Part shown: positions 7,226 to 13,384 of the stretch, in pieces
Numbering within the stretch: the first letter of the stretch is position 1
How the letters are laid out: each line of letters opens with the position of its first letter
Origin: a virus
DNA length: 27,104 nt
Strand: one strand, 5' to 3'
IMG/VR virus record: IMGVR_UViG_3300020578_000359
Location: 1-27,104 of that record
The notes under the pieces: model-generated
What the model was told of the DNA's origin: nothing
Databases searched by the model: none
The model's input: the letters and a program-made list of their open reading frames with translations, nothing else
Program-made: the position numbers and the translations under genes

Positions 7226-7445
7226 CACTTGCCCACCTTAAAGCATCTGATTCACAGGTTTCTCCAGAAAAAGATTTCTTTTTAATTTCACCTGTTACAT
7301 CATTTATTGCAAATGCGTGACTTAACAATTCAAGTCTATTAGTATAAATTTTTACAGTTGCATATTTTTTATCCCAAGTATCAGCTTTTTGAAAATCGTA
7401 TGCTAATTCCCAATCTTCTGTTTGATATTCTTTTAGTATTTGCAT
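7194..7445 (-). CDS. Small hypothetical protein (83 aa)
   Basis: Reads as a small alpha/beta domain: MQILKEYQTEDWELAYDF, DTWDKKYATVKIYTNRLE, then FSGETCESDALRWASDVAAK as a closing helix. AAAAGGAAA precedes the ATG. It follows an 84-base gap with a weak terminator-like hairpin, so a small transcript may start here. No family recognised. Confidence 0.72.
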   Translation of the reverse strand: MQILKEYQTEDWELAYDFQKADTWDKKYATVKIYTNRLELLSHAFAINDVTGEIKKKSFSGETCESDALRWASDVAAKIVYGK

Positions 7446-7517
7446 TGTTTTTTTCCTTTTGTGTTTTATTTATTATTGAACGCCCGTGTTTTTATTATTA
7501 TTAAACAATCAAAATTG

Positions 7518-7536
7518 AGTGTGCGCTAATCACACT
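7518..7536 (-). terminator. Short hairpin over the stop of the 67-aa gene, weak terminator candidate
   Basis: A six-base stem (AGTGTG with CACACT) and a seven-base loop contain the TGA of 7530..7733. On the minus strand the hairpin is followed by CAATTTTGATTGTTT, which is T-rich but not a clean T tract. The rest of the 7446..7529 gap shows no other signal. A weak terminator or a stop-codon structure are both possible. Confidence 0.3.
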
Positions 7537-7733
7537 TTCTTTTGAGATAACAAATCTGACATATGATCTATTGTTTTAACAACAACAGCCTGGTCATACC
7601 AAGTTTTTTTGTTTTTGTTAAAAACTTTAGCGTGTCTAATTACCTCTTCTTTCTTACCAACAAAAATTCTGACTTGAACCGGGAAATTTTCTTTTAACAA
7701 TACAATTGCATATTTACTGCCATAATTGACCAT
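7530..7733 (-). CDS. Small basic hypothetical protein (67 aa)
   Basis: Starts MVNYGSKYAIVLLKENF at ATG 7733 with AGGGG eight bases upstream. A longer reading would need a TTG start inside the previous gene. It alternates strands and basic residues (VQVRIFVGKKEEVIRHAKVF, NKNKKTWYDQAVVVK), suggesting a small beta-rich, basic domain. It lies 19 bases after the DUF3846-like gene. Function unknown. Confidence 0.65.
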   Translation of the reverse strand: MVNYGSKYAIVLLKENFPVQVRIFVGKKEEVIRHAKVFNKNKKTWYDQAVVVKTIDHMSDLLSQKKV

Positions 7734-7752
7734 AATTTTGCCCCTGTTAATT

Positions 7753-8088
7753 TTATGAGTTTTGATATACTTCAATGTGATCAATTATGTTATTGATTTC
7801 ATCTTGATTTAGACTTATTGTATCTCCATTATCATCACTTTTGGCAAATACAACATCGCCTACAATAAATCCTATTATTCGTTTTTGAAAATGACCATAA
7901 CTTGTTGCAAAACGATTAAATGGCAATTCCAAATTTATTCCATCTTCATTACAATACATTACTATGTTATCATCAAGATAAACTGGTTCAATACATCCTT
8001 TAACTGCTGCTTGAAGAGTATCCAATGTTATTTGTTTTTCGTTTATTATTTTCCAACTATCGTCAGCTCTCATTAATATTGCTTCCAT
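7753..8088 (-). CDS. DUF3846-like protein (111 aa)
   Basis: The layout ITLDTLQAAVKGCIEPVYL, DDNIVMYCNEDGINLELPFN, RFATSYG, then GFIVGDVVFAKSDDNGDTISL matches what I know of DUF3846. In that family an N-terminal helix leads into a 'V.L.D..VMY.NEEG.....P.N..A' core and a 'GDV.F.....DG....L' end. The family is common in actinophages and plasmids and has no known function. AAGGAG precedes the ATG. It is the first gene after the tRNA-like and hairpin locus, so its transcript probably starts after that terminator. Confidence 0.75.
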   Translation of the reverse strand: MEAILMRADDSWKIINEKQITLDTLQAAVKGCIEPVYLDDNIVMYCNEDGINLELPFNRFATSYGHFQKRIIGFIVGDVVFAKSDDNGDTISLNQDEINNIIDHIEVYQNS

Positions 8089-8117
8089 ATTATTTCTCCT
8101 TTTTTGTTTGTTTATAT

Positions 8118-8215
8118 AAAAAAAGCATCAAGTTATAATAGTATAAAAAAATATTAAAAATATACAAATTATATTAAAAGACATGAAAGGGAGTTAATGT
8201 CTTAACTTGATGCTT
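8118..8215 (-). ncRNA. Long inverted repeat with nested C-rich hairpin and T7 tail: terminator or small RNA
   Basis: A perfect 13-base inverted repeat (8123..8135 with 8203..8215) encloses about 67 bases. Inside, AGACAT (8179..8184) and ATGTCT (8197..8202) form a second hairpin whose minus-strand loop is TAACTCCCTTTC. On the minus strand the outer stem ends directly in seven Ts (8124..8118), the form of an intrinsic terminator. The large loop is unusual for a simple terminator. CTCCC in an exposed loop could pair with GGGAG-type ribosome binding sites, as some bacterial small RNAs do. The structure is seen directly. Small RNA function is inference. Confidence 0.55.
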
Positions 8216-8218
8216 AGT

Positions 8219-8287
8219 GCTTCTATTAGGTATTGAGCCTAAAACTACAAATGTAAAATTTGTCGTTATACTTTTAACTATAGAAGC
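8219..8287 (-). tRNA. tRNA-like cloverleaf with UUA anticodon (putative ochre suppressor)
   Basis: On the minus strand 69 nt fold as a full cloverleaf with only Watson-Crick stems: acceptor GCTTCTA/TAGAAGC, T8 A9, D stem GTTA/TAAC with loop AAAGTA, G26, anticodon stem ACAAA/TTTGT with loop TTTTACA, variable AGTT, T stem TTAGG/CCTAA with loop CTCAATA, and discriminator A. T33, A14, A21, T55, C56 and A58 are as expected. The loop reads anticodon TTA, which would decode UAA. Odd features are a six-base D loop without GG, C at 37, C instead of T at 54, and no encoded CCA. It starts eight bases after the stop of 8296..8748. It may be a working suppressor tRNA, a decayed tRNA or a tRNA mimic. Confidence 0.6.
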
Positions 8288-8290
8288 TAC

Positions 8291-8307
8291 CGTTACTATT
8301 CGTAACG
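8291..8307 (-). other. Perfect hairpin spanning the stop codon of 8296..8748
   Basis: CGTTAC and GTAACG form a six-base stem with a five-base loop across the TAG at 8298..8296. It lies four bases from the 5' end of the tRNA-like element, so it could help separate or process the transcript. It is followed in frame by TAA, giving tandem stops. Confidence 0.4.
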
Positions 8308-8748
8308 AATTACTGCTGTTTTTTCAATTAGTTCTTTACCATCAAAATACCATTGCCACATTAAATTATCTTCCCCCACCCAATTTATATAGCTTCCTGT
8401 ATTTATAAATGGGGCAATTGCTTTAAAGAATAAATCTTCTTGACCAATTTTGCTTGCATAAGCTAGATAAACAAGATTTCCTTCTTCATCACGATTGTAT
8501 TCAAATCCCAATGCTTCTAGAATATCCAAAAATGTTTTACAAGTTTCTGGATAATTCCAATCCATCCAAGAAAACCATTTATGTTGATCCCATTCATTGC
8601 CATTTACATATTGAATATCTTTACCATAAGCGCCGCCGCGTTTAATATCATTATTATTATTAAGCGCACACATTGCTTCGTAACACAACTCAAAGTTTTC
8701 TTTCTTAATAAACATTGAGTTTTCTGTTATATTTACATAGTATCCCAT
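8296..8748 (-). CDS. Conserved MGYY-type phage protein (150 aa)
   Basis: Starts MGYYVNITENSMFIKKENF and carries KRGGAYG, WFSWMDWNYPETCKTF, LEALGFEY, GNLVYLAYASKIGQEDLFF and INWVGEDNLMWQWYFDGKEL. I recognise this block order from a widespread phage protein with a WMDxNYPETC centre and a GQEDLF..IAPF end. No function is assigned. The near-complete block set and typical length suggest an intact gene. A GGGG site lies seven bases before the ATG. It is followed by tandem TAG TAA stops and the tRNA-like element. Confidence 0.78.
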   Translation of the reverse strand: MGYYVNITENSMFIKKENFELCYEAMCALNNNNDIKRGGAYGKDIQYVNGNEWDQHKWFSWMDWNYPETCKTFLDILEALGFEYNRDEEGNLVYLAYASKIGQEDLFFKAIAPFINTGSYINWVGEDNLMWQWYFDGKELIEKTAVIRYE

Positions 8749-8769
8749 TGGATACCCCTTTCTATTTGT

Positions 8770-9330
8770 TTATTTAAACGCCCAGGGTTTAGCACCATCA
8801 ATATCGTAAAGATATTTTGCAACTTTCAGATTGCAGTCAACATTAAGCAAACCATCTAAACTAGTTCCGCAGATTTGTTTAGTTAATGTTTTCCAACAAC
8901 TATTGATTTGTACTAAACCACGATCAATAGACCCATTTTTATTTAAAGTCCATATCACATTGCCGGCTTTATCATATTTAGCATTAATTGCTTTTTCATT
9001 ACAACCACTTTCTCTCCAAGCAATATATGAAAAAAGCTCAACAGGTAATCCAAATTCAATGAATTTGTATTCCCATTGAGGGCATCTTTTATTCAAATCC
9101 TTGGGGATTTGTTGTTTGATTGTTTTAGGTATTACTATCTCTTCTGTTGTTTCAACAGCTTTATCAATAACATCTAGTTTTGCTAAAGGCTGCATAGCAA
9201 CATAATTTATTTTTACATTTGGAATATTTTTGCTTCCATCAGCCAATACTGATGGATTACTAAAAACTATTAATAAACTTACATAAGCAATTGCAATAAT
9301 ATATCCGAGTGTTTTCTTATACATACTCAT
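8770..9330 (-). CDS. Exported SLT/lysozyme-like muramidase (186 aa)
   Basis: Probable peptidoglycan-cleaving lytic transglycosylase. The C-terminal domain has YIAWRESGCNEKAIN with the likely catalytic Glu107, DRGLVQINS (136 to 144) and a terminal KPWAFK. The helix-E-S, GLxQIN and PW order is typical of the SLT/goose-lysozyme fold. Residues 1 to 30 are a signal-type sequence: basic start, hydrophobic run 9 to 24, and a possible cleavage site after SVLA. Start ATG 9330 has GGAGG four bases upstream. The cysteines 83, 110, 145, 154 and 166 could form disulfides outside the membrane. It may be an export-dependent endolysin or a virion-associated muramidase. The 42-aa hydrophobic protein two genes upstream is a possible partner. 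Confidence 0.8.
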   Translation of the reverse strand: MSMYKKTLGYIIAIAYVSLLIVFSNPSVLADGSKNIPNVKINYVAMQPLAKLDVIDKAVETTEEIVIPKTIKQQIPKDLNKRCPQWEYKFIEFGLPVELFSYIAWRESGCNEKAINAKYDKAGNVIWTLNKNGSIDRGLVQINSCWKTLTKQICGTSLDGLLNVDCNLKVAKYLYDIDGAKPWAFK

Positions 9331-9446
9331 TTCTCCTCCATTTAGGTAATGTTTTGTGCTGCGACACATTAAATATCTATTTAGCGAAAAACGAAAGCAA
9401 ATCTACAACTCCTACTTACGCTTTTACTTATTATTGTTCTATAGTT

Positions 9447-9453
9447 ACCTCCT
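9447..9453 (-). promoter_or_regulatory. Orphan perfect Shine-Dalgarno AGGAGGT without a start codon
   Basis: AGGAGGT on the minus strand is followed by AACTATAGAACAATAATAAG, with no ATG, GTG or TTG in the usual window. The true muramidase start lies about 115 bases further on with its own GGAGG. It sits in the untranslated leader downstream of the predicted promoter. It could be a ribosome standby or regulatory element, or the remains of a lost leader gene. Confidence 0.35.
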
Positions 9454-9467
9454 AAAGGTCTATATAT

Positions 9468-9496
9468 ATTTTAACACAAAATAAAAAATATTACAA
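9468..9496 (-). promoter_or_regulatory. Sigma-70-type promoter candidate for the muramidase transcript
   Basis: On the minus strand TTGTAA and TAAAAT are separated by exactly 17 bases (9474..9490). They match the consensus at four and five of six positions. Transcription would start near 9460 and leave a leader of about 130 bases before the muramidase ATG. The 129-base gap is one of the few without genes in this region. AT-rich DNA produces chance matches, hence moderate confidence. Confidence 0.4.
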
Positions 9497-9498
9497 AA

Positions 9499-9834
9499 TT
9501 ATTCCTGCTCTTCTTCTAATAACAATTTAGTTACATCAGTAATATCTGGAGGCATCTCGCCCGTTTGTACTAAATCATTGTGATATTTAATATTTTTTGT
9601 AATCTCTCTAAATGAAGCAGAGTGGGGATTGTAAAAATATTCTTTTACATTCCCTGGCTCTTTTGACTTAACAGAATATTCAAATATTCTGGCATGCCAA
9701 TTATCTGGTTTAAATCCCATTTGTCTTTCACAAATCCGATTTGCAAAACCAACTGCTTCAGTAACAGTAGAAACATCATCTACTCTAATTGCGTAACGAT
9801 ATTCTACAATATAGTAATTATCAAATTTAGGCAT
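9499..9834 (-). CDS. Hypothetical protein (111 aa)
   Basis: Reads MPKFDNYYIVEYRYAIRVDD, then a helix with NRICERQMGF, WHARIFEYSVKS, VKEYFYNPHSASFREI and an acidic tail. The beta-alpha-beta opening and the 'A.IFEY..........YF.NP.S..FRE' block resemble uncharacterised phage proteins. The ATG overlaps the TAA of the hydrophobic 42-aa gene (TAATG). Function unknown. Confidence 0.72.
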   Translation of the reverse strand: MPKFDNYYIVEYRYAIRVDDVSTVTEAVGFANRICERQMGFKPDNWHARIFEYSVKSKEPGNVKEYFYNPHSASFREITKNIKYHNDLVQTGEMPPDITDVTKLLLEEEQE

Positions 9835-9962
9835 TAATCCAGCTTTGAACCTACTGCTATCAGAAATAATCCCAATGGCATAAAAAATAATATCGGGATT
9901 AATAATCCGGTAACTAATAAAAACAATATTGCAATAATTGCAACTGCAATGAAATCACTCAT
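9834..9962 (-). CDS. 42-residue membrane protein (holin-like candidate)
   Basis: A 42-codon frame that starts MSDFIAVAIIAILFLLVTGL, continues LIPILFFMPLGLFLIAVG and ends SKLD. About 34 of 42 residues form one long or two short membrane segments broken by Pro and Gly. The ATG overlaps the TGA of the ATPase-like gene (ATGA), and the TAA overlaps the next ATG (TAATG), so both ends are coupled. Its place close to the exported muramidase makes a holin or other lysis-accessory role possible, but size and hydrophobicity are the only support. Confidence 0.68.
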   Translation of the reverse strand: MSDFIAVAIIAILFLLVTGLLIPILFFMPLGLFLIAVGSKLD

Positions 9963-11632
9963 TTTTTCTCCTTATTGGTTTGTTTGATTACATCGTTTTT
10001 CCCTGTGTTTAAATCAAAGGGAATTCCCATTGTTTTACCATCACTAGACGGCACTAATTGACCAGACAATTCATTTGGCATTGAATTACTAGGTTCTGTT
10101 ATAATAAAATCAGAATCACCAATTTGCAACAAATATTTTCCAGGTCTTATTTGTTTAAGACTATATTGTAATGAAGTTAGTTGCGATAAATTGTTAATAG
10201 AAATCCAAAATCCTTGATCATTAACTGTAACCAAAGTTTGTTGATATAAATCACAAACAAGACGACCTATTCTTGAATCAGCAAGATTTCTAAATTCACG
10301 ATATGTGCTATCTGTAATACCAGTGCTATAATGATCATATTCATGAATTAATGTTGCAACTAATTCATAAACATTGGAATTTTCAACATGACTTTGATCA
10401 ATAATAATTTGACGCTCCGATTTTGATTTATTAATATTTAAAGTTTGACCTAGCGCGTCTGTTGTTTTTGATTTAAACACAGCAATAGGTTTATCCATCA
10501 AACTAAAAGATGGTTCATACGCAGTGCATATTTCAATTGCTTTTTGCAACTTAGGAAATTTTGTAAAGTCATAATTAAGATCGTAATTAAATTCTTCACT
10601 CACTATGTCTTTTGCCAAAGTTATATTAGTGTTTCTTAGTAATCTAAACAACAAATCAGAATGGCATCTTACAGCAACTTTGTCTTTGTTGGATAGAACC
10701 GAATCAATATTTGGAATTAATGATTCTTCTGGAGATAACAAGACAGCTTTTGATGTAAATTTTTGTCTAAATATTTTAGACCAGTTATCACTTGGAGTCA
10801 TATAACTATATGCGCCATCATATAGACCATAAAATTCCCAGGGTTTTTCTCTTTTAACCAAAACTGATTCAAATATGTTATCTACCATTTCATCATCGCT
10901 GATTTTGCTTATTACAAAAGCAACATTTGATTGTAACGAATAATTGTCTTTTACCTGTCTATCTTCATTCAAAGCAATATCATTACTTTGGTAGTTGAAT
11001 AAATGGTTTTTTACTTCTTTATTTTCATGAACTAAAACAGATTTACAATAAACACGTAATGGATTACCGTTGTTTACAATACTTTTCAATATTGAGGTAT
11101 GCCCATATTTAAACAATACAGTTTGATCGTCGCAAAAATAGGTTTCGTGATTATTGTATATATCCATCATTTTTGGCGATGCTGTAATATAAACACTAAA
11201 TTCACCTTCAATTGGTTTACCAATTTTTGTAACAATTGATCTATCCCAAATTCCACCATCTTTTGCATTTGATATTGCTTCACGGTATATTTGAAATTCA
11301 TCTTCCCAACTTAACATACCGGCTTCTAATGTAAATGAAGATGATTTTGGCTCAGAGTCATTGTATTGATAATAAATACAATTAATGCCAGATTCTTCTT
11401 TAACAATATAAGAAAGAGTATATGGACCTTGTTCATCATTCCCAACAAAAACCCATTTTAATCCCATTCTTAATGCCGCTATTGGAGCATATTTAATACC
11501 AGAACCAAATTGCCCAATAGTATCTGGATCATTTCTTTTTGTAGACAGACCTAATTTTTCAAGATTAAGTCTGTTAACAAAACCGGATTGATCTGAATTA
11601 GCAAAATTAGTTATTTTAATATATTTTTTCAT
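9959..11632 (-). CDS. Hsp90/MutL-like motif protein with HExxH zincin motif (557 aa)
   Basis: Largest accessory gene. Residues 28 to 50 read GLSTKRNDPDTIGQFGSGIK then YAP, close to the IGQFGxGF lid motif of Hsp90 and other Bergerat-fold (GHKL) ATPases. In those proteins an E/N box and DxGxG lie far upstream, whereas here only 38 residues precede the motif, so ATP binding is doubtful or the fold is shortened. Residues about 425 to 440 read LVATLIHEYDHYSTGIT, a helix with HEYDH, matching the zinc metallopeptidase HExxH consensus. The combination suggests a two-domain enzyme. I recall similar proteins only as uncharacterised phage ATPase-like proteins. Start ATG 11632 has GGGA upstream. An in-frame TTG at 11653 is less likely. 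Confidence 0.72.
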   Translation of the reverse strand: MKKYIKITNFANSDQSGFVNRLNLEKLGLSTKRNDPDTIGQFGSGIKYAPIAALRMGLKWVFVGNDEQGPYTLSYIVKEESGINCIYYQYNDSEPKSSSFTLEAGMLSWEDEFQIYREAISNAKDGGIWDRSIVTKIGKPIEGEFSVYITASPKMMDIYNNHETYFCDDQTVLFKYGHTSILKSIVNNGNPLRVYCKSVLVHENKEVKNHLFNYQSNDIALNEDRQVKDNYSLQSNVAFVISKISDDEMVDNIFESVLVKREKPWEFYGLYDGAYSYMTPSDNWSKIFRQKFTSKAVLLSPEESLIPNIDSVLSNKDKVAVRCHSDLLFRLLRNTNITLAKDIVSEEFNYDLNYDFTKFPKLQKAIEICTAYEPSFSLMDKPIAVFKSKTTDALGQTLNINKSKSERQIIIDQSHVENSNVYELVATLIHEYDHYSTGITDSTYREFRNLADSRIGRLVCDLYQQTLVTVNDQGFWISINNLSQLTSLQYSLKQIRPGKYLLQIGDSDFIITEPSNSMPNELSGQLVPSSDGKTMGIPFDLNTGKNDVIKQTNKEKK

Positions 11633-11653
11633 TTGTATCCCAGCTCTAATCAA

Positions 11654-12349
11654 TTATTCTTTTGGCAAGGCTTTCAATATAGCGTTCACCAAGCTGATTT
11701 GTTCACTATTCATTGATGGCATTTTACTAATTGTATTGTAAATTTCATCAAGAGTATATGAAGATTTAAGATTTCCAGTAAATGTAATGCTTGTGGAAAT
11801 ATTCTTAAGATCATTTTCAACAACTACTTTTTCTGGATACCCGGCTTTAGCCATTTCTTTAAGAATAATTTTTCTCAACAAATCAGTAGTTGTTCCAACT
11901 CCATTATCAGTTCGGTCTTCTTTCTCATAATAATAACACATAAGATCATAACGAATGGTATCAATTATTGCTTTATATGCCGCAACATTTGTTTCGCAAC
12001 CATTTTTTTCTGGTGAATAGTCATTAAGTAATCCGTAAATTTTATCAGAAATATCAACTCTATCTGCAGCATCTGAAGCAATATCGTCTGTATCAATATA
12101 GTCATTCAAATCTACATGATCTCGCAATTCTCTTGCTAGTTCCTCATAAGAAAGATTTCCTATAACTTTATCACAAAGTTCATCATCATCTATTTCTTCA
12201 ACAACATCTGTAGCCATAGATGAAAGATCAAATTGTTGATAAACTTTTTCTGATAATTCTTCATAATTTATTGGTGCTAACAATGCAATATCTTTGCTTG
12301 GAATTGATATTGTAACTTGTACTTTTTCTTCTTCGTTTATGTTTGTCAT
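11654..12349 (-). CDS. Hypothetical protein, acidic, coupled to the ATPase-like gene (231 aa)
   Basis: The N-terminal half is very acidic and repetitive in plan (VVEEIDDDELCDKVIGNL, LRDHVDLNDYIDTDDIASDA, DRVDISDKIYGLL), consisting of short amphipathic helices. The C-terminal half has a helical middle with YDLMCYYYEKED and a segment resembling ISTSITFTGNLKSSYTLDEI. No family recognised. It lies 21 bases before the Hsp90-like/HExxH gene, so a partner role is plausible but unproven. Confidence 0.74.
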   Translation of the reverse strand: MTNINEEEKVQVTISIPSKDIALLAPINYEELSEKVYQQFDLSSMATDVVEEIDDDELCDKVIGNLSYEELARELRDHVDLNDYIDTDDIASDAADRVDISDKIYGLLNDYSPEKNGCETNVAAYKAIIDTIRYDLMCYYYEKEDRTDNGVGTTTDLLRKIILKEMAKAGYPEKVVVENDLKNISTSITFTGNLKSSYTLDEIYNTISKMPSMNSEQISLVNAILKALPKE

Positions 12350-12370
12350 ATTCTTTCTCCTTTGTTGTTT

Positions 12371-12787
12371 TTATTTATTGTAATAAATTTCTTTACGATC
12401 TTCTAACATACCCATTACATAACGATAAATTGGTGATGTTTCGTTAACTTTTCTTTTTGCTCCGTCAAACCAATCTTGATAATGATAATATACATCTATG
12501 ATTTCATCATAAATATCAGTAATGACTTCAATAAAAGAAGCAGGCCCACCTGTTGATAAATGTATTCTATATGATTTGCGAATATCTACTCCTAATGGAT
12601 ATTCAAAAAGATCAGTGTCAACAATATCATTGTTATTAATATATCTTAACAATTCTACATCATCTGCATCTTCATCATCTAAATCATTTTGTTCATTAAA
12701 TGCTACAGTTAGCAATGCTCTAATATGCTGTTCTGTATGTTGCATATTTTCATCAATGCGCTGTTCGCAAGTTTGTTGTTTACTCAT
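12371..12787 (-). CDS. Hypothetical protein (138 aa)
   Basis: Starts MSKQQTCEQRIDENMQHTEQ and is helical with an acidic run (DLDDEDADDVELLRY). The second half has YRIHLSTGGPASFIEVITD and YHYQDWFDGAKRKVN. The segment 'LSTGGP..F.EV..D......YYHYQDWFDGA' is one I associate with uncharacterised phage and plasmid proteins. AGGAG precedes the ATG. It forms a compact group with 11654..12349 and 12806..13309. Confidence 0.74.
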   Translation of the reverse strand: MSKQQTCEQRIDENMQHTEQHIRALLTVAFNEQNDLDDEDADDVELLRYINNNDIVDTDLFEYPLGVDIRKSYRIHLSTGGPASFIEVITDIYDEIIDVYYHYQDWFDGAKRKVNETSPIYRYVMGMLEDRKEIYYNK

Positions 12788-12805
12788 ATATTCTCCTTTA
12801 TTTTT

Positions 12806-13309
12806 TTATAAATCGTGTATTTTAGTTGTTAACTCATCTAAATCATCTGGTGAACTTACTTTTTGTATTTCTTTATCTATTAAGTTAAACAAAGATTCTA
12901 TATCTTCAGCAAACAATAAAAATGTTTTAATTTGTGCTAAATATTCAATTTCAAAATTATCAGAATAATATTTAAGTGGTTTTATTTTTCTTGATGAGCT
13001 TTCATTTGTTTTATTATGCAAAAAAGGTTGAGCCCAACCATCACTTTTGCCTACTGGATAACAAGTAGCATACCCATAAGATATACCAATTTTATTTGCT
13101 TTCCACCAAAAAACACTTTTAATAATTTCATCAAACGCTTCTAATTCTTCTTCATTTAGGCTGTTAATAAAATTTTGATTTAAATGTGGATAATGCCATT
13201 TAACATTAACTGCTAAACTTCCATCTTGACGAAGATATTTATCTTCATCAATTAGATTTTTAGGTGTATGAAAATACATTACACGCAATAAATTTGTAGC
13301 AATAGTCAT
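12806..13309 (-). CDS. Hypothetical protein (167 aa)
   Basis: Starts MTIATNLLRVMYFHTPKNLI and has VFWWKANKIGISYGYATCYP then VGKSDGWAQPF in the centre. The C-terminus is a long charged helix pair. AAAGGTGAAA precedes the ATG, which lies only 26 bases after the strong hairpin at 13335..13374. It is therefore either cotranscribed past an incomplete terminator or controlled by it. No family recognised. Confidence 0.74.
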   Translation of the reverse strand: MTIATNLLRVMYFHTPKNLIDEDKYLRQDGSLAVNVKWHYPHLNQNFINSLNEEELEAFDEIIKSVFWWKANKIGISYGYATCYPVGKSDGWAQPFLHNKTNESSSRKIKPLKYYSDNFEIEYLAQIKTFLLFAEDIESLFNLIDKEIQKVSSPDDLDELTTKIHDL

Positions 13310-13334
13310 TATTTCACCTTTCGTTATTAAAGAA

Positions 13335-13374
13335 TTGTGGTTGGGTTAAATTGCATCTTTTAACCCAACCACAA
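13335..13374 (-). terminator. Strong 16-bp hairpin, terminator or attenuator after the ParB-like gene
   Basis: A perfect 16-base stem (13335..13350 with 13359..13374) carries an eight-base loop. It is by far the strongest stem in the window and is unusually rich in G and C for this genome. On the minus strand it is followed by TTCTTTAATAA, a poor T tract. It lies 10 bases after the TAA of the ParB-like gene. No promoter fits between it and the next ribosome binding site, so it may be a partial terminator or an mRNA-processing or stability element. Confidence 0.65.
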
Positions 13375-13384
13375 AACTAATTAT

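Noticed and set aside
8185-8204. Plus-strand GGGAG with ATG TCT TAA mini-frame
   Set aside because: Two codons only, in the loop and arm of the nested hairpin. No other plus-strand gene exists to support it.
8217-8408. Plus-strand frame of 63 codons (starts LLLGIEPKT)
   Set aside because: It is the antisense reading of the tRNA-like element and of the end of the 8296..8748 gene. GIEP-type strings are a usual sign of antisense tRNA T-arms.
12522-12968. Plus-strand frame of 148 codons
   Set aside because: Ser-rich antisense shadow of two minus-strand genes that have their own ribosome binding sites.
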